A stretch of DNA of 22,694 nt, taken from NCBI GenBank assembly GCA_002452695.1, contig DKFA01000047.1:1-22694 (forward strand), read 5' to 3'. Source of the DNA: Dehalococcoidia bacterium UBA6808. GTDB taxonomy: Bacteria; Chloroflexota; Dehalococcoidia; GIF9; UBA5629. A program made the position numbers and the translations under genes. The notes beneath the pieces are model-generated. The model was given only the letters and a program-made list of their open reading frames with translations. It did not search any database and was not told the DNA's origin. Positions 7,074 through 17,200 of the stretch are shown here, piece after piece (the first letter of the stretch is position 1; the number at the start of each line of letters is the position of its first letter).

Positions 7074-8915
7074 TCACTGGTAATCAAACGCTGTGATCTG
7101 CGTTGTACCGCCCAGGCCACCTCCTGATCCAGGCCCGGGTCCCAGACCCCAACCGGGCGCAAACGGCATTGTTCTTATACCTGTTAAATATTTAACCGAA
7201 GTGCTGCCTGTCATCCTGACCTCTTTACCGATCACAGCGCCGTACACATTATAACCATTGGAGCCGACACCACCGGTAATGCTCACTGTGCCGTTGGGGG
7301 CATAGATAATAGCCGAGGTGCTGGCGCTGCCCGTAATATTAACTGCATAACCGCCGGCGCCGGTTGTGCCCCGCGCAATCAGGAACGGCACATTGCCTCT
7401 GGCCAACTCAACCTGGGCAGATCCTTCGATCGAAATGCAGTCAGCAACCAGCGTATAAGGTCCCTGAATATAGGCGCTGCCGGCAATGGTAAGTTTGCCG
7501 ACCACCCAGACCGTGCCTTTCAAAGTAACCTTAGAGCTACCACCGATATACAGGTCGCCTCCGACATAGACAGGCCCCATCGTTATCTTGTCAGTTGAGA
7601 TCGAACAGTTGCCCCCGACCCAGGCAGGACCAGTAATTATCGTGTAAGATGACCAGTTGACTGTTAACGTATTATTAACGGTTATCTGACCAAGGTCTGC
7701 TGCGTTCCAGGCTGTGCTCAGGCTGTCGTAAACTGTGCCGCCCTTGATATTGGCCTCAGTATAATATGTACTGATATCTATGGTCTGTGTCTCATAGGTG
7801 GGCGCAGAAGGCGTCTGTGTTCCCCACAGGTGCGCGCCGCCAATCGTATCAATATCGAGTATACCTGTAGCTGACCCGTCGCCGTAAACCTGTGCGCTAG
7901 GGTCCAGAATAATATCGCCGTTGGCATATATATCGCCGTTGGATATATCGTTGGTGGCATAGACATTATCGATATAGCATGTAAACGCTCCCTTGTCCAC
8001 GACCTGATATAGACCTATGGAACCCAAGGTTTGGAATGTAGAGGGGTTGCCGATATCGAGTTTGAACCTGGTGCCTGTGTTGGATGCTACAGCCGGTATC
8101 GATATCGACTCAACCGTTCCGCCCAGAGCCGACCCAGTGGCTAGCTTGAACGTGAGGTCGCCAGCGTTCAGAGGCTCGTTAGAATAGAGCCAGAACGAGA
8201 TATATTTATACGTTGAGAGATTTTCCGACGCAGTGTTCTTGTAAGCCATATTGCCCGTCGTTGCACTGGCAGCAGCCTCGAAAGACAGGCTCTTGCCGGT
8301 ATCGTAAAACACATTAGTCTCCCTGTAGGTGGCGCTTGAATTGGTGCCGGTAGTAATCTTACCGCTCTGGGATGTGGTCCATTTATTATCGCCATAATCG
8401 ATCATCTTGATATCGTCTGACTTGATCGTACATCCTCCGCTCAGATAGATATCGCCGTCCAGGCTTACCACGGCCTGATCAAAGATGTTATTGCCCTGGT
8501 CTCCCGTCTGCTTGATCTGGACTATCACTTTGGCTGTGCTGACCAGCCCGTCTGATGTACTGGATTGCACAGTATATAGTATTGCGTTGCTCGATAATGT
8601 CTGGGTCTTTAACACAGTCAGTTGTACGTCCATATTATTGATGCCTGACACAATGCCGTCTGTTGGAGCAGTGCTTGTCTTGCGGCATTGCCATACACTG
8701 TAGGCTATGCCGGCCTCGGCAGCATAATAAGCTCGTGTCTTATTTTCGAGATTGCGGCTGATCGTAAGCATGCTGGATGTGGCCTGTAAACCGGGCAATA
8801 TTATGAAAGTCCCTGCGGCCATAATGATCAGGGCCATCGATAGTATCGCCCCCGATTCTTCTTTCCCCAATTTTACCAGCAGCTTACGAAACATTGCTAT
8901 GCATCTGCCTTTCAT
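7074..8915 (-). CDS. Very large PilX/GspK-like minor prepilin with C-terminal beta-rich ectodomain
   Basis: This 613-residue protein begins with a prepilin-like region: GKEESG (17-22), then AILSMALIIMAAGTFIILPG. The glycine is followed by a hydrophobic helix that lacks Glu at +5, as in tip pseudopilins of the GspK/PilX kind. ENKTRAYYAAEAG at 57-69 matches the AEAG signature of PilX-like proteins. The rest is beta-rich. A jelly-roll-like segment (about 195-325, with YKYISFWLYSNEPL) resembles carbohydrate-binding modules. A long stretch with short Gly/Val/Ile strands (about 330-585) looks like a beta-helix of the polymer-forming kind. A Gly/Pro-rich tail ends the protein. The first ATG overlaps the upstream stop by 4 nt (ATGA); Met8 is an alternative start. 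A priming or tip-adhesin role is inferred from size, missing Glu5 and place among minor pilins. Confidence 0.8.
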   Translation of the reverse strand: MKGRCIAMFRKLLVKLGKEESGAILSMALIIMAAGTFIILPGLQATSSMLTISRNLENKTRAYYAAEAGIAYSVWQCRKTSTAPTDGIVSGINNMDVQLTVLKTQTLSSNAILYTVQSSTSDGLVSTAKVIVQIKQTGDQGNNIFDQAVVSLDGDIYLSGGCTIKSDDIKMIDYGDNKWTTSQSGKITTGTNSSATYRETNVFYDTGKSLSFEAAASATTGNMAYKNTASENLSTYKYISFWLYSNEPLNAGDLTFKLATGSALGGTVESISIPAVASNTGTRFKLDIGNPSTFQTLGSIGLYQVVDKGAFTCYIDNVYATNDISNGDIYANGDIILDPSAQVYGDGSATGILDIDTIGGAHLWGTQTPSAPTYETQTIDISTYYTEANIKGGTVYDSLSTAWNAADLGQITVNNTLTVNWSSYTIITGPAWVGGNCSISTDKITMGPVYVGGDLYIGGSSKVTLKGTVWVVGKLTIAGSAYIQGPYTLVADCISIEGSAQVELARGNVPFLIARGTTGAGGYAVNITGSASTSAIIYAPNGTVSITGGVGSNGYNVYGAVIGKEVRMTGSTSVKYLTGIRTMPFAPGWGLGPGPGSGGGLGGTTQITAFDYQ

Positions 8916-9427
8916 GGGCTTTTAACCACTACCTTATAAATCGCACTGAAAGCGGCGTCATTGTATCTCGATGACAATTTCAGAAGATAGGTATTATTCT
9001 CCGAAGCCTGTAAAAAAGTTGTATCCGTGCCAGGGTTGACCAGATACTCAGCTATCAGGGTCTTTTGTGATCCATTTAACGTACGTTCCAGTACGCCGTC
9101 AGTGATGGTGTATTCGACGGGAATGGTGGTGAGGTTATCAGTGCCGTTCCAGGTATAACGGTTCATAGAGCAATGCCAGGACCCTGCCGAACCTGCTGTC
9201 ACATTACACGAACTGGCCACGTCCCGGATGATCGTATTCCCTGCCACTTCCACCTGGCTCATCGCCATATATTGCTCGGTGCTGCTGGCGCTGACGGTCG
9301 TCATCACGCTTATGGCCAAAGTCATGGCAGCGGTTACCACTGCCATGACCGCCAGCACAACTAGCAACTCTACCAGGGTAAACCCACTGTCATATTCCCG
9401 ATTTCTCTGGTTTCTTCGTCTAATCAT
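8912..9427 (-). CDS. PilW-like minor prepilin
   Basis: This 171-residue prepilin has a 15-residue very basic leader (MIRRRNQRNREYDSG), then the cleavage site G|FTLVELLVVLAVMAV with Glu5 conserved. The hydrophobic helix is followed by a beta-rich C-terminal domain with two cysteines (CNVTAG... and ...HCSMN, residues about 79 and 90). Its length and the order V-like, W-like, X-like match minor pilin clusters that prime pilus assembly. It lies 21 nt after the PilV-like gene and overlaps the next gene by 4 nt. The specific W assignment is from position and general form; it could equally be called GspJ-like. Confidence 0.85.
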   Translation of the reverse strand: MIRRRNQRNREYDSGFTLVELLVVLAVMAVVTAAMTLAISVMTTVSASSTEQYMAMSQVEVAGNTIIRDVASSCNVTAGSAGSWHCSMNRYTWNGTDNLTTIPVEYTITDGVLERTLNGSQKTLIAEYLVNPGTDTTFLQASENNTYLLKLSSRYNDAAFSAIYKVVVKSP

Positions 9428-9448
9428 GATGTGCTGCGATATTCCTGT

Positions 9449-9892
9449 CTATTTTGCACGATATGTATCAACCTGTAATATCTGGGTACCTTTATAGCTG
9501 ACCACCGCCGAGATTTTCTGGATATCATCGTCCCCACCGGCTATGCTGCTGGCGCTGATCACAACCATATAGTCGGCAAAATTGGAAGGCAGGCTGTTAT
9601 GCGCCAGGTCCCAGGAAGGCGGTGTACCCGGCAACTCGTAGCTCCAGGGCGCATTGAGATAGGTCATGGCCTTGACATACTCAAGCTCGTAGCGCGCCAG
9701 GCTGTCAGCCCCCATATGTATGCGTGCCGATTCATTACTCTTGATCACGATATAAGTGCCAAGCAGCATGGTGGCGCCCACTGTAGCTAATATCACAATA
9801 CCAATAAGCGTCTCCACAAGGGTGAAGCCGTGCTCATTTCTCGGATGTCCTCCAGCCATGCTATTCATGCTGTTGCTCAATATGCCCACCAT
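9449..9892 (-). CDS. PilV/GspI-like minor prepilin
   Basis: This 147-residue prepilin has the cleavage site G22|FTLVETLIGIVILATVG with Glu5 conserved. The small C-terminal domain is beta-rich (ADYMVVISAS, KISAVVSYKG, ILQVDTY). The leader is long at 22 residues. Met9 and Met12 are alternative starts but have no ribosome binding site. The first ATG overlaps the pilC stop by one base (TAATG) and has GGTGG just upstream inside the end of pilC, so translational coupling favours it. It is the first of three consecutive minor prepilins that likely form the initiating or tip complex of the pilus. Confidence 0.87.
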   Translation of the reverse strand: MVGILSNSMNSMAGGHPRNEHGFTLVETLIGIVILATVGATMLLGTYIVIKSNESARIHMGADSLARYELEYVKAMTYLNAPWSYELPGTPPSWDLAHNSLPSNFADYMVVISASSIAGGDDDIQKISAVVSYKGTQILQVDTYRAK

Positions 9893-11103
9893 TATCCACC
9901 ACCCACCAGGCTGAGGCTGGAATAAATGGGGATGAAAATCGACAGCGCCAGGAAGCCCACCCCCAGGCCGATTATGATCGTCATGGCCGGCTCGATCATA
10001 CCCAGCAATGTCTGCATTTTGTCCGCAGCTTCTATCTCAAAGCTCTCGGCGACGATGGAAAGCGTATTATCCAGGTTTCCCGTCTCCTCCCCCACCCTGG
10101 TCATCTCCACCATCAGGGGCAAGAAAAGCGGATTTTTTTGCATGGTCTGGGCCAGCCCCTCGCCCTTGATGATCTCCTGTTCAACATTCTTCAATGACTG
10201 GCCCACCACCAGATTGCCGGCTGAATCGGCCGTCAGAGTCAGGATGTCGGGAAGCGGCAGGCCGGATTTGAATAAAAGTGTTATGCTGCGGCATGTGCGC
10301 GACAGGGTGTTGAGCAATATCAATCTGCCAATAACCGGCAGGCGCAGCAGCAGGCCGTCTTTTTGTAAGGCCCCCTGAGGAGTCTTGACGTAAAGGTAGA
10401 TAATAATGCCCAACAATACAACACCACCCAGTAAATAAAGACCGTATTCCGACATGAAGTTGACGGTGCTGATGAGTATCTGGGTTATTAGAGGCAACTT
10501 GCCGCCCAGCGCATTGAACATGCGCATAATGGGAGGAAGAATGAAGGTCACAGCCACTATGCCCACCACTACGGCCAATATCAGCACTATGGCTGGATAG
10601 GTCATAGCCTGTTTGACCTTTTTCATGGCGTTGGAGCTCTGCTCAATGTAGTTGGCCAGATTTCTCAGCACGCTTTCAAGCTGCCCGGTCTGCTCGCCTA
10701 CGGCAATAATTTTGCAATACATCGTGTTGAAAGCGTCCTTGTGCTTGCTCAGTGCAGTGGATACCGGAAGCCCGGTGCGCAGATCGGTGATCACTTCCGA
10801 CAGCACAGTGGCGAACTTTTTGTTGACGGTCTGAGCTTTGAGCAATTCCAGACCCTGCACTATCCCGACACCCGATTCCAACAGCAGGGCCAGCTGCCGG
10901 GAAAACATGATGATATCTTCCTGTTTAACCCTGGGGGCGAAGAAAGTGGGCGTGTCCGAAATAAAGGGGGTGAAATGTTTGAGGCTGATGATCTGGTAAC
11001 CACTGCGGGTGAGCCTATCGCCTGCATCTACTTCGGTATCAGCGGCGATCTTGCCTTTGACCACCTTGCGGTCAGAAGTATAGACGACGTATTCAAAATC
11101 CAT
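9892..11103 (-). CDS. pilC: PilC, type IV pilus platform protein
   Basis: This is the polytopic inner-membrane platform (GspF/PilC family) that couples the ATPases to pilin insertion. From the start chosen here it is 403 residues. Two homologous GspF domains are visible, each with the FxRQLAxLLxSG-like opening: MFSRQLALLLESGVGIVQGL near 65-84, and LSRTCRSITLLFKSGLPL near 271-288. Each is followed by a GEETG/GEQTGxL motif (about 138 and 344) and membrane helices (about 167-193, 220-240, 375-396). An ATG 27 nt further upstream (11130) is open, but Met at 11103 has AGGA six nt before it and aligns with usual PilC N-termini (MDFEYVVYTSD). It follows pilB by about 60 nt and its stop overlaps the next start. 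Confidence 0.93.
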   Translation of the reverse strand: MDFEYVVYTSDRKVVKGKIAADTEVDAGDRLTRSGYQIISLKHFTPFISDTPTFFAPRVKQEDIIMFSRQLALLLESGVGIVQGLELLKAQTVNKKFATVLSEVITDLRTGLPVSTALSKHKDAFNTMYCKIIAVGEQTGQLESVLRNLANYIEQSSNAMKKVKQAMTYPAIVLILAVVVGIVAVTFILPPIMRMFNALGGKLPLITQILISTVNFMSEYGLYLLGGVVLLGIIIYLYVKTPQGALQKDGLLLRLPVIGRLILLNTLSRTCRSITLLFKSGLPLPDILTLTADSAGNLVVGQSLKNVEQEIIKGEGLAQTMQKNPLFLPLMVEMTRVGEETGNLDNTLSIVAESFEIEAADKMQTLLGMIEPAMTIIIGLGVGFLALSIFIPIYSSLSLVGGG

Positions 11104-11165
11104 AGTCAGTCCTGTCTCTGCAAAGGCCATCCCGCTCTATTAAATATCTTTCTCCTCAAACATCA

Positions 11166-12692
11166 CTACACAACTGTGTAAGCGTTTCTCAATACTTCAT
11201 ATGGTGTGGTAATTCCGGCCTTGGCTTTCATCATGCCATCACGAGCCAGTGGCACCAGTCCCTGTTCTAGTGAGGCTGCCCTGATATCGGCATTGCTGGC
11301 GCCAGCCACGATCAATCGCCGCAGTTCATCGGTCATGGTCAGGATTTCAAATAATGCGGTACGGCCCACGTAGCCCGAGTTCATGCAGTGCTCGCAGCCG
11401 GTACCGTACATAAACTCAGTCCTGGTCTCGCGCATCTCTTTTTCATAGGCGATCTGCTCAACCAGCGGGGCAGTCACTTTGCGGGCGCAGTGGGGACAGA
11501 CCCTCCTCACCATCCTCTGGGCAATAATGCCTATTATGGCTGTGCTGATGAGAAACGGCTCGACCCCAAGGTCGATGAGGCGGAAAATAACGCCAGTAGT
11601 ATCGTTGGCATGTACTGAGGAAAGCACCAGGTGGCCCGTCAAGGCCGACTGCACTGCAATCTGTCCGGTTTCACCATCGCGTATCTCGCCGACCAGGATC
11701 ACGTCCGGGTCAAGGCGGACAATGGAACGCAGGCCGCCGGCAAAGGTCAGCCCCGCCTTCACATTAACCTGTATCTGATTGATGTTTTCAAAACGGTACT
11801 CAACCGGGTCCTCCACCGTGATAATGTTCTTCCCTATGCTGTCCAGAGAATTGACCGCAGCGTACAGCGTCGTAGTCTTGCCGGCGCCGGTCGGACCGCT
11901 GATCAGGACCATACCATAGGGCATCATCAGCATTTTCTCGAACTGTTCCTGGCTTTCCTGAAGAAAACCTATCTGCGGCAAGGAAAGAGCAGCCAGCGAC
12001 TTGTCCAATAGTCTGAGAACTGCCATCTCGCCATTGACCGTATTAATAACGGCAACACGGACATCTATCCTCTTTTTGCCCGAATCGAAAGAGAACTGCC
12101 CATCCTGCGGCCGGCGGTGATCGGCAATATTCATCTCCGAGAGTATTTTTATGCGAGAGATCAAAGCCGAATGCATTGTTAGTGGCAGCGGATTGGTTTC
12201 ATGCAGTATGCCATCGACCCTGAAGCGTATCCTGACCTTATTTTCATCCGGCTCGATATGTATATCTGAGGCGCGGGCTTTGACAGCTTCCTGCAGAAGC
12301 TTGTCGAGCTGCTGCGCAACCGGCGCTTCCGGTGCTGTTTCAGTGCTTTCCGCGGTTGCCGCCTTACTTGTCCCGGCTGGGCCGTAATTAAAATCGATGG
12401 CTTCCTTGATATCCGCCTCAGTGGCAAATACGGGAGATATCCTTTTCTTTGTGTAGATCGAGAGGTTTTCAATAATAATAATATCGCTGGGATTTGACAT
12501 GCACACCCTCAGGGTATTGCCATCCAACGATAGCGGTATCACATTGTACTTACGCGCAATATCCTCAGGTATAGCCTGCAAAGCCTGAGGCATGGGGGGC
12601 TGGTATTGCTCGTTCAACCTGGCAGTCCCCGTCCTTGAAACTTCCCGCTTGCCGATTTGTGTTGAGTTGATCTCAGATATTTCGCGTGCCAT
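11166..12692 (-). CDS. pilB: PilB/GspE-type pilus extension ATPase
   Basis: This 508-residue hexameric ATPase would power pilus polymerisation. A single short MshEN-like N-terminal domain covers about 33-105, followed by an Ala/Thr-rich linker. N2 begins at LLQEAVKARASDIHIEP (133-149). The catalytic domain has Walker A GPTGAGKT at 266-273, the Asp-box ITVEDPVEYR at 291-300, Walker B LDPDVILVGEIRD at 327-339, and a His box HLVLSSVHANDT at 354-365. The PilB-specific tetracysteine zinc site is at 399/402 and 433/436. The frame is open to 12767, but the ATG at 12692 has AAGGA about 9 nt upstream, and starting there avoids overlap with the preceding gene. It sits between the TackOD1-like protein (16 nt gap) and pilC. 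With about 508 residues it is slightly short for PilB, owing to the reduced N-terminus. Confidence 0.95.
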   Translation of the reverse strand: MAREISEINSTQIGKREVSRTGTARLNEQYQPPMPQALQAIPEDIARKYNVIPLSLDGNTLRVCMSNPSDIIIIENLSIYTKKRISPVFATEADIKEAIDFNYGPAGTSKAATAESTETAPEAPVAQQLDKLLQEAVKARASDIHIEPDENKVRIRFRVDGILHETNPLPLTMHSALISRIKILSEMNIADHRRPQDGQFSFDSGKKRIDVRVAVINTVNGEMAVLRLLDKSLAALSLPQIGFLQESQEQFEKMLMMPYGMVLISGPTGAGKTTTLYAAVNSLDSIGKNIITVEDPVEYRFENINQIQVNVKAGLTFAGGLRSIVRLDPDVILVGEIRDGETGQIAVQSALTGHLVLSSVHANDTTGVIFRLIDLGVEPFLISTAIIGIIAQRMVRRVCPHCARKVTAPLVEQIAYEKEMRETRTEFMYGTGCEHCMNSGYVGRTALFEILTMTDELRRLIVAGASNADIRAASLEQGLVPLARDGMMKAKAGITTPYEVLRNAYTVV

Positions 12693-12708
12693 TTGCTTTT
12701 TCCTTTTA

Positions 12709-14070
12709 CTAATCCAGATTGGCCTTACTGACGGATTTGATGACGCTGATCTTCTGCTGGTCGGCAAATCTTCTGGCCTGATTGCTCAGCGCCGGATAGA
12801 CCAGCAGCATCTTGTCATGGATGCCAATGTCATAAGCTTTAGTATCGTAAGCAGACACCTTTTCCAGGCTTATTTCATCTTTGTCGGCCAGTATCCCAAT
12901 GGAAATGGTATGATTAAACAGCCCGTCGTCAAAATAGGCCATAATATCCATCGTGTATTCCGCCCCCGAGCGGCCCGTTACCCTGGCGTTCTCCTCAACC
13001 CGGTACCCCTGTACACGCAGGTACTTCAAGAGCTGTCCCCTGTTTTCAAATGTAAATGGTATGAATTTAAGCGGGCGAGCCGGATTGCCCGAAATCTCCG
13101 TCAAAAGAGTTTCCATCTCCTTCATATCCAGCGACTTAATATGCTGGCGGCGGGCGAACTGCCTGGCTTCAGTGCTCATGCCCGGCACGGCCAGCAGAAT
13201 CTTGTCATGTATACCCAGGTCATAAGCCTTGTTATCGAACCTGAATACCTCATCAAGCCCGATATTTTCCTCGTTGATGCCAATAGCGATGCCGATGCCT
13301 ATCACCTGAGGCAGAAAACCGTCATCGCGTTTAGCCAGTATATCCAGCGTATGCGTAGCGCCCGAACCCAGTCCGGAATTGACCATAGCTTTCTCAAAAA
13401 CCTCATAGCCCTGCCTGCGCAGGTACTCGATCAGTCTGGTTTTATAGCCCATATCAAAGATCAGCCAGTTTCTGCTCTGCTCATTCAGTGCGTAGGAAAA
13501 TACCGTCCTGACCCTGGCTTCCTCATCGGAGAAGGTCAGGGAACATTTCATACAGTTCCACCTGATCGTCATCTCGCTGGATAATCCTCCGCAAGTATGA
13601 CACTTGTAATTAACTCCCAGGCTGCGGTAGTCCGTGCCAAGAAACTTTAGTTGCTTGCCACAATGAGGGCAGATATATTTGCCTCCGGCCACAAACTCTT
13701 CTTCCAGTCCGTTCTTACCGCAGGCAAAATGCTCGAAGACCCTGCCCCTGGCGATATTGGCAGACCCACATTTTGGGCACCTTACGCTCGGCCTCAAGTT
13801 CATCGAGTTGCAGGACGGGCAAAAAATCAACCGGTCAAAAAAACGTGCTTCTAGGATGTTCTCCTGTGTCAATCTAAGCAATATATCCGTTACCTCTCCG
13901 GTGGATTGTCCCAGCATTTCTTCGACCTGCGGGTAGACTGCCCCGGTTTCCTTGCTGAAATCGAGGCGCGGCCTGACCTCCTCAATGCGACCATCCATCA
14001 TGGCTCTGATCAACTCGATCACAGCTGCATCGTGTGATACAGGCTGAAACGACTCAAGTATCTCAATCAT
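12709..14070 (-). CDS. Zinc-ribbon (TackOD1-like) protein with two tandem restriction-endonuclease-like domains
   Basis: This 453-residue soluble protein opens the pilus operon. Residues 1-80 are helical and may be a winged-helix-like domain. Residues 84-176 hold five CxxC pairs (84/87, 98/101, 134/137, 157/160, 173/176) plus His114 and Cys117. The spacing and words such as FEHFACG, YICPHCGKQL and GTDY recall the TackOD1 metal-binding output domain; that assignment is from memory. Two copies of one alpha/beta domain follow, at about 210-310 and 345-445. Each has YLRxQGYxV, then (T)LDILA or TMDIMA with a following DDG, a central IGIGI/ISIGI strand, and a YDxGIHDKxLLxxPxxSxxARxFA end. This is the outline of the Mrr/PD-(D/E)xK fold, but the E-x-K strand has no acid or lysine, so nuclease activity is unlikely. 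A regulatory or scaffold role is inferred only from operon position. Confidence 0.7.
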   Translation of the reverse strand: MIEILESFQPVSHDAAVIELIRAMMDGRIEEVRPRLDFSKETGAVYPQVEEMLGQSTGEVTDILLRLTQENILEARFFDRLIFCPSCNSMNLRPSVRCPKCGSANIARGRVFEHFACGKNGLEEEFVAGGKYICPHCGKQLKFLGTDYRSLGVNYKCHTCGGLSSEMTIRWNCMKCSLTFSDEEARVRTVFSYALNEQSRNWLIFDMGYKTRLIEYLRRQGYEVFEKAMVNSGLGSGATHTLDILAKRDDGFLPQVIGIGIAIGINEENIGLDEVFRFDNKAYDLGIHDKILLAVPGMSTEARQFARRQHIKSLDMKEMETLLTEISGNPARPLKFIPFTFENRGQLLKYLRVQGYRVEENARVTGRSGAEYTMDIMAYFDDGLFNHTISIGILADKDEISLEKVSAYDTKAYDIGIHDKMLLVYPALSNQARRFADQQKISVIKSVSKANLD

Positions 14071-14145
14071 TTTCTATTGCCGCCGTCACCGCGTTTTATA
14101 TCTGTTTTACGCCTTGTTCCATCGTAGTTATGGCACACATAGCTT

Positions 14146-14174
14146 AATCTATCATGCGATTTACCATTTTGCAA
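14146..14174 (-). promoter_or_regulatory. Candidate promoter of the main T4P operon
   Basis: On the minus strand TTGCAA (14174-14169) and TAGATT (14151-14146) are separated by 17 nt, each matching the sigma-70 consensus at four of six positions. The predicted transcription start lies about 70 nt before the first gene of the pilus operon. The gap of 187 bp to the divergent surface protein gene (14071-14257) shows no stronger candidate. Confidence 0.35.
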
Positions 14175-14257
14175 ACACCTTTGCGTTTGTGGTAGATTTC
14201 GTCTAAAGCGTCCCTTGATTGAATAGGGACAGCCGTGTTGTTACGATAAAATTCACG

Positions 14258-17200
14258 ATGAAAAACCACAGCAAAACGGCCATCTTCATTGCCCTATTGC
14301 TGGTATTATTTAGTCTTAGTACTTTAGTCCCATTCGAATTTAACAGGGCGCTGGCAGCCCAGCGCACTCTTAGCTGGACAGTCGTAAACACCCCCGATTC
14401 AGGCCCCACCAATGTTATTGTCAGCCCCTGCGAGATCAACGCCATCGCCATAGCCCCTGACGACCTCACCATCTATTGCGTGGATACTTCGCAGAGCAAG
14501 ATATATAAATCGATGGATGAAGGATATACCTGGCGCGATATAACCGATAGGCTGGCTGCTGCGGCAGGCACCCCGCTAACAATCTGGGACATTGCCGTGG
14601 CGCCCGATAATAATACTTTTGTTATGGCCATCACCGGTAATGCCACATCAGGACCGCAAAAGCTTTATTACTCTGGTGATGTCGGCGCCAATTGGCATGA
14701 TTGTGGTTTTCCTATTCTTCACTCCTCAGAGTATATAAGATGTCTCGATATTTCAATAGACTATGGAGCTTCCGACAGCGTGCGTGACGTGGCCGTAGGA
14801 ACTAGCAGCGTTGCCGGCCCCGGTTATGTTTATACACGGCAATACAGTACTTCTGCCATGTCAACATGGAGCGATAATACTTCCCCGCTTGCAACTCCAC
14901 AAAGTTTTAGCTCAATCAAGTTCTCGCCAAACTATGATACTGATTCAACTATCGCTGTCATTTCCAGCGATAATACTTCTACGACTTTGAGCCTTGGGAA
15001 ACATGTTTCAGCAACCAATACCATAAACTGGAACAGTGATTATGCATCTTATCCTATTACCATCGGCAATGATATAATTGTCAGCAACAGGGACAAACTT
15101 ATCAGGTCTACCCTTGAGCTGCCCTCTGATTTTTTCGGCGACCTCGTCACCGACCGTGCCTGTTTCGCCAGCATACTTACCGACAACTCCTCGGCTGTAT
15201 TGTACCTCAATGCAAACCTCTACCGACCTGATTACCGGATCACGCCCAACCTGACCGGAAACAGCGCCATCTCATCCATCGCCTATTACGGCAGCCTGTC
15301 CTCCGGCATATTGCTGGCCGGGGACAACACCACAGTCACAGGGAGCTGCATGACCAGTGTCTGGCAGTGCTCCAACCCCCAGACCACCACTCCCGGCGGA
15401 GCGACCTGGGTACATTCCACCGCCAGGAAATCGCCCACAGGCGGGGCCAACTCTGGCCGGGCCAATGCCATCTTGAAATGGAGCAGGAACGGTGAGAGGG
15501 CTTACTGTGGAACAAGTTCGGAAAACTGTACTCTCGGCGGTGCGTCCGAAAATTCAACGATAACGTACCGATGGCCGTTCGGCAAGACTATCGGCCAATT
15601 TCTTGATGAATCTGCCTTTTCCCGCAGTCTCGACAACGGGCTGGCCTGGAACCAGACCGGGCTGATCGATACTGAGATCACACTGCTTTCCGATTCGGCG
15701 GCACACGAAGTGCCCGAGGGGGCTGAAAGTACGACGCAGACTAATATCCTGTACCTCGCTTCTATCAATGAGAATGCCTCAACCTCCTTAAAGTACAATT
15801 TTGACAGCGTCTGGCGCAGCATCACCAGCCCGGTGGGAGAGAAATGGGAACGCATATTAACGGACAACACCAGCGATGTCGGAACTGTTCTGCGCATCAA
15901 CCCGCGCGGTGACCGGGTAAGCAGCGCCGTGGTCTTTGCCGACCTTTCTACAGAGAAAGTTACCTACTCAGGAGATACGGGACAGACCTGGGAACCGGTG
16001 CAATCTGGTATAAATGTCACTGACATCTGCCTGACCGACGATTCCACTATTTATGTGTTGAGCGATTATGTCATGTGCCGTGCAACACACGCCGGCACGT
16101 CCTGGTTGACCGGGCCACTGATCAGCACCAATCTCGAAACTCCCGCCCACACCATCTGCGCTCCCCTCATTAACGCAGCCGGCACCGGCAGCAAAGCTGA
16201 GGAGATCGTTATCGTGGGGACGGAAGGCCCAGGCGACAGCTATGTCGCCTGGATCGACCTGTCTAAATTCAATCCAGAATTCGAAAAGCTGAAGACGTTG
16301 CCACAGATTGGCGATGTCCACGTCATGATGGACAGCCAATTCAATGTCAACCGTACCATCTATGCCGCCCTGTGCAGTCCCAGCGGTTCGACGCCCAACC
16401 CATCACAGGGCGGCATCTTCCGGTGGAAGCTGGGAACGAGCGAGGATTGGGACAACCTACAGCCGCTTAACCTCGCTTTTTACGGAATAGAGACGCTTAA
16501 CGACGTTCTATACGGGGCCTGGAATTATGACACATTGAACATCATTAATAAAAGCGGCGCCGACCGCACTCTTTACCCGCTCGTCAGTGTCCCTCCCCCA
16601 CCAGAGTGGGATCAACTTGTTACAGGCCTACCCACCTCATTCAATGTCAGTTTCACACGGGAGCCAACGTCATTGCATATCTCCTCCAGCACATATAACA
16701 CACTCTGGGCCATCGATAACCAGGCCTATGACTTCACTGGCAAAAAGGGATGTCTCTGGATGTACGTGGACTCCGCCTCCCGCATCGGGCCTTGGCCTAT
16801 CTCGCCGCCGACCGGCAGCTATATCGGCGCAGACCCGGTCACGGGACGTTCACAACAGATAGATTTTAAATGGAGGCAGATCAAAGAAATGATTGGATAC
16901 GATCTGCTGATCGCCAAGGATGTTGATTTCACGCTGCCGCTCAGCCAAAACCTCAACTTCGTCACTACAGATAACGGTACTCGCTTCCGCATCGGGACAG
17001 ACGCCTGGGTGATTGATGAGGTCGCTGACTGGCAGGACCCCGGCGTCTGGCTGGAGCCCGGCCTGCTGGAAACGGGACGCACTTATTATTGGAAGGTACG
17101 AGGCAGCAGGGCCTTCACCGACAACATATCCATGCCCAATATCATCCACACGCCGTGGTCCAGCGTCATGTTCTTCACCGTCAAGCCCGGCTTCACGGTC

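Noticed and set aside
11104..11130. Upstream ATG of pilC at 11130
   Set aside because: It has no Shine-Dalgarno sequence at a useful distance (GAGGAG is 22 nt away). The ATG at 11103 has AGGA six nt upstream and matches PilC N-termini.
12693..12767. N-terminal extension of pilB to 12767
   Set aside because: It would overlap the preceding gene by 59 bases and adds a basic, family-unlike stretch. The ATG at 12692 has a good ribosome binding site.
12592..13584. 330-codon open frame on the plus strand
   Set aside because: It lies opposite the zinc/nuclease-fold gene and the start of pilB, shows no recognisable motif, and is explained by the codon pattern of the real minus-strand gene.
14161..14200. 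Small CAAAC/GTTTG hairpin in the divergent pilus/surface-protein gap
   Set aside because: The stem is only 5 bp and has no U-tract; it is not better than chance.
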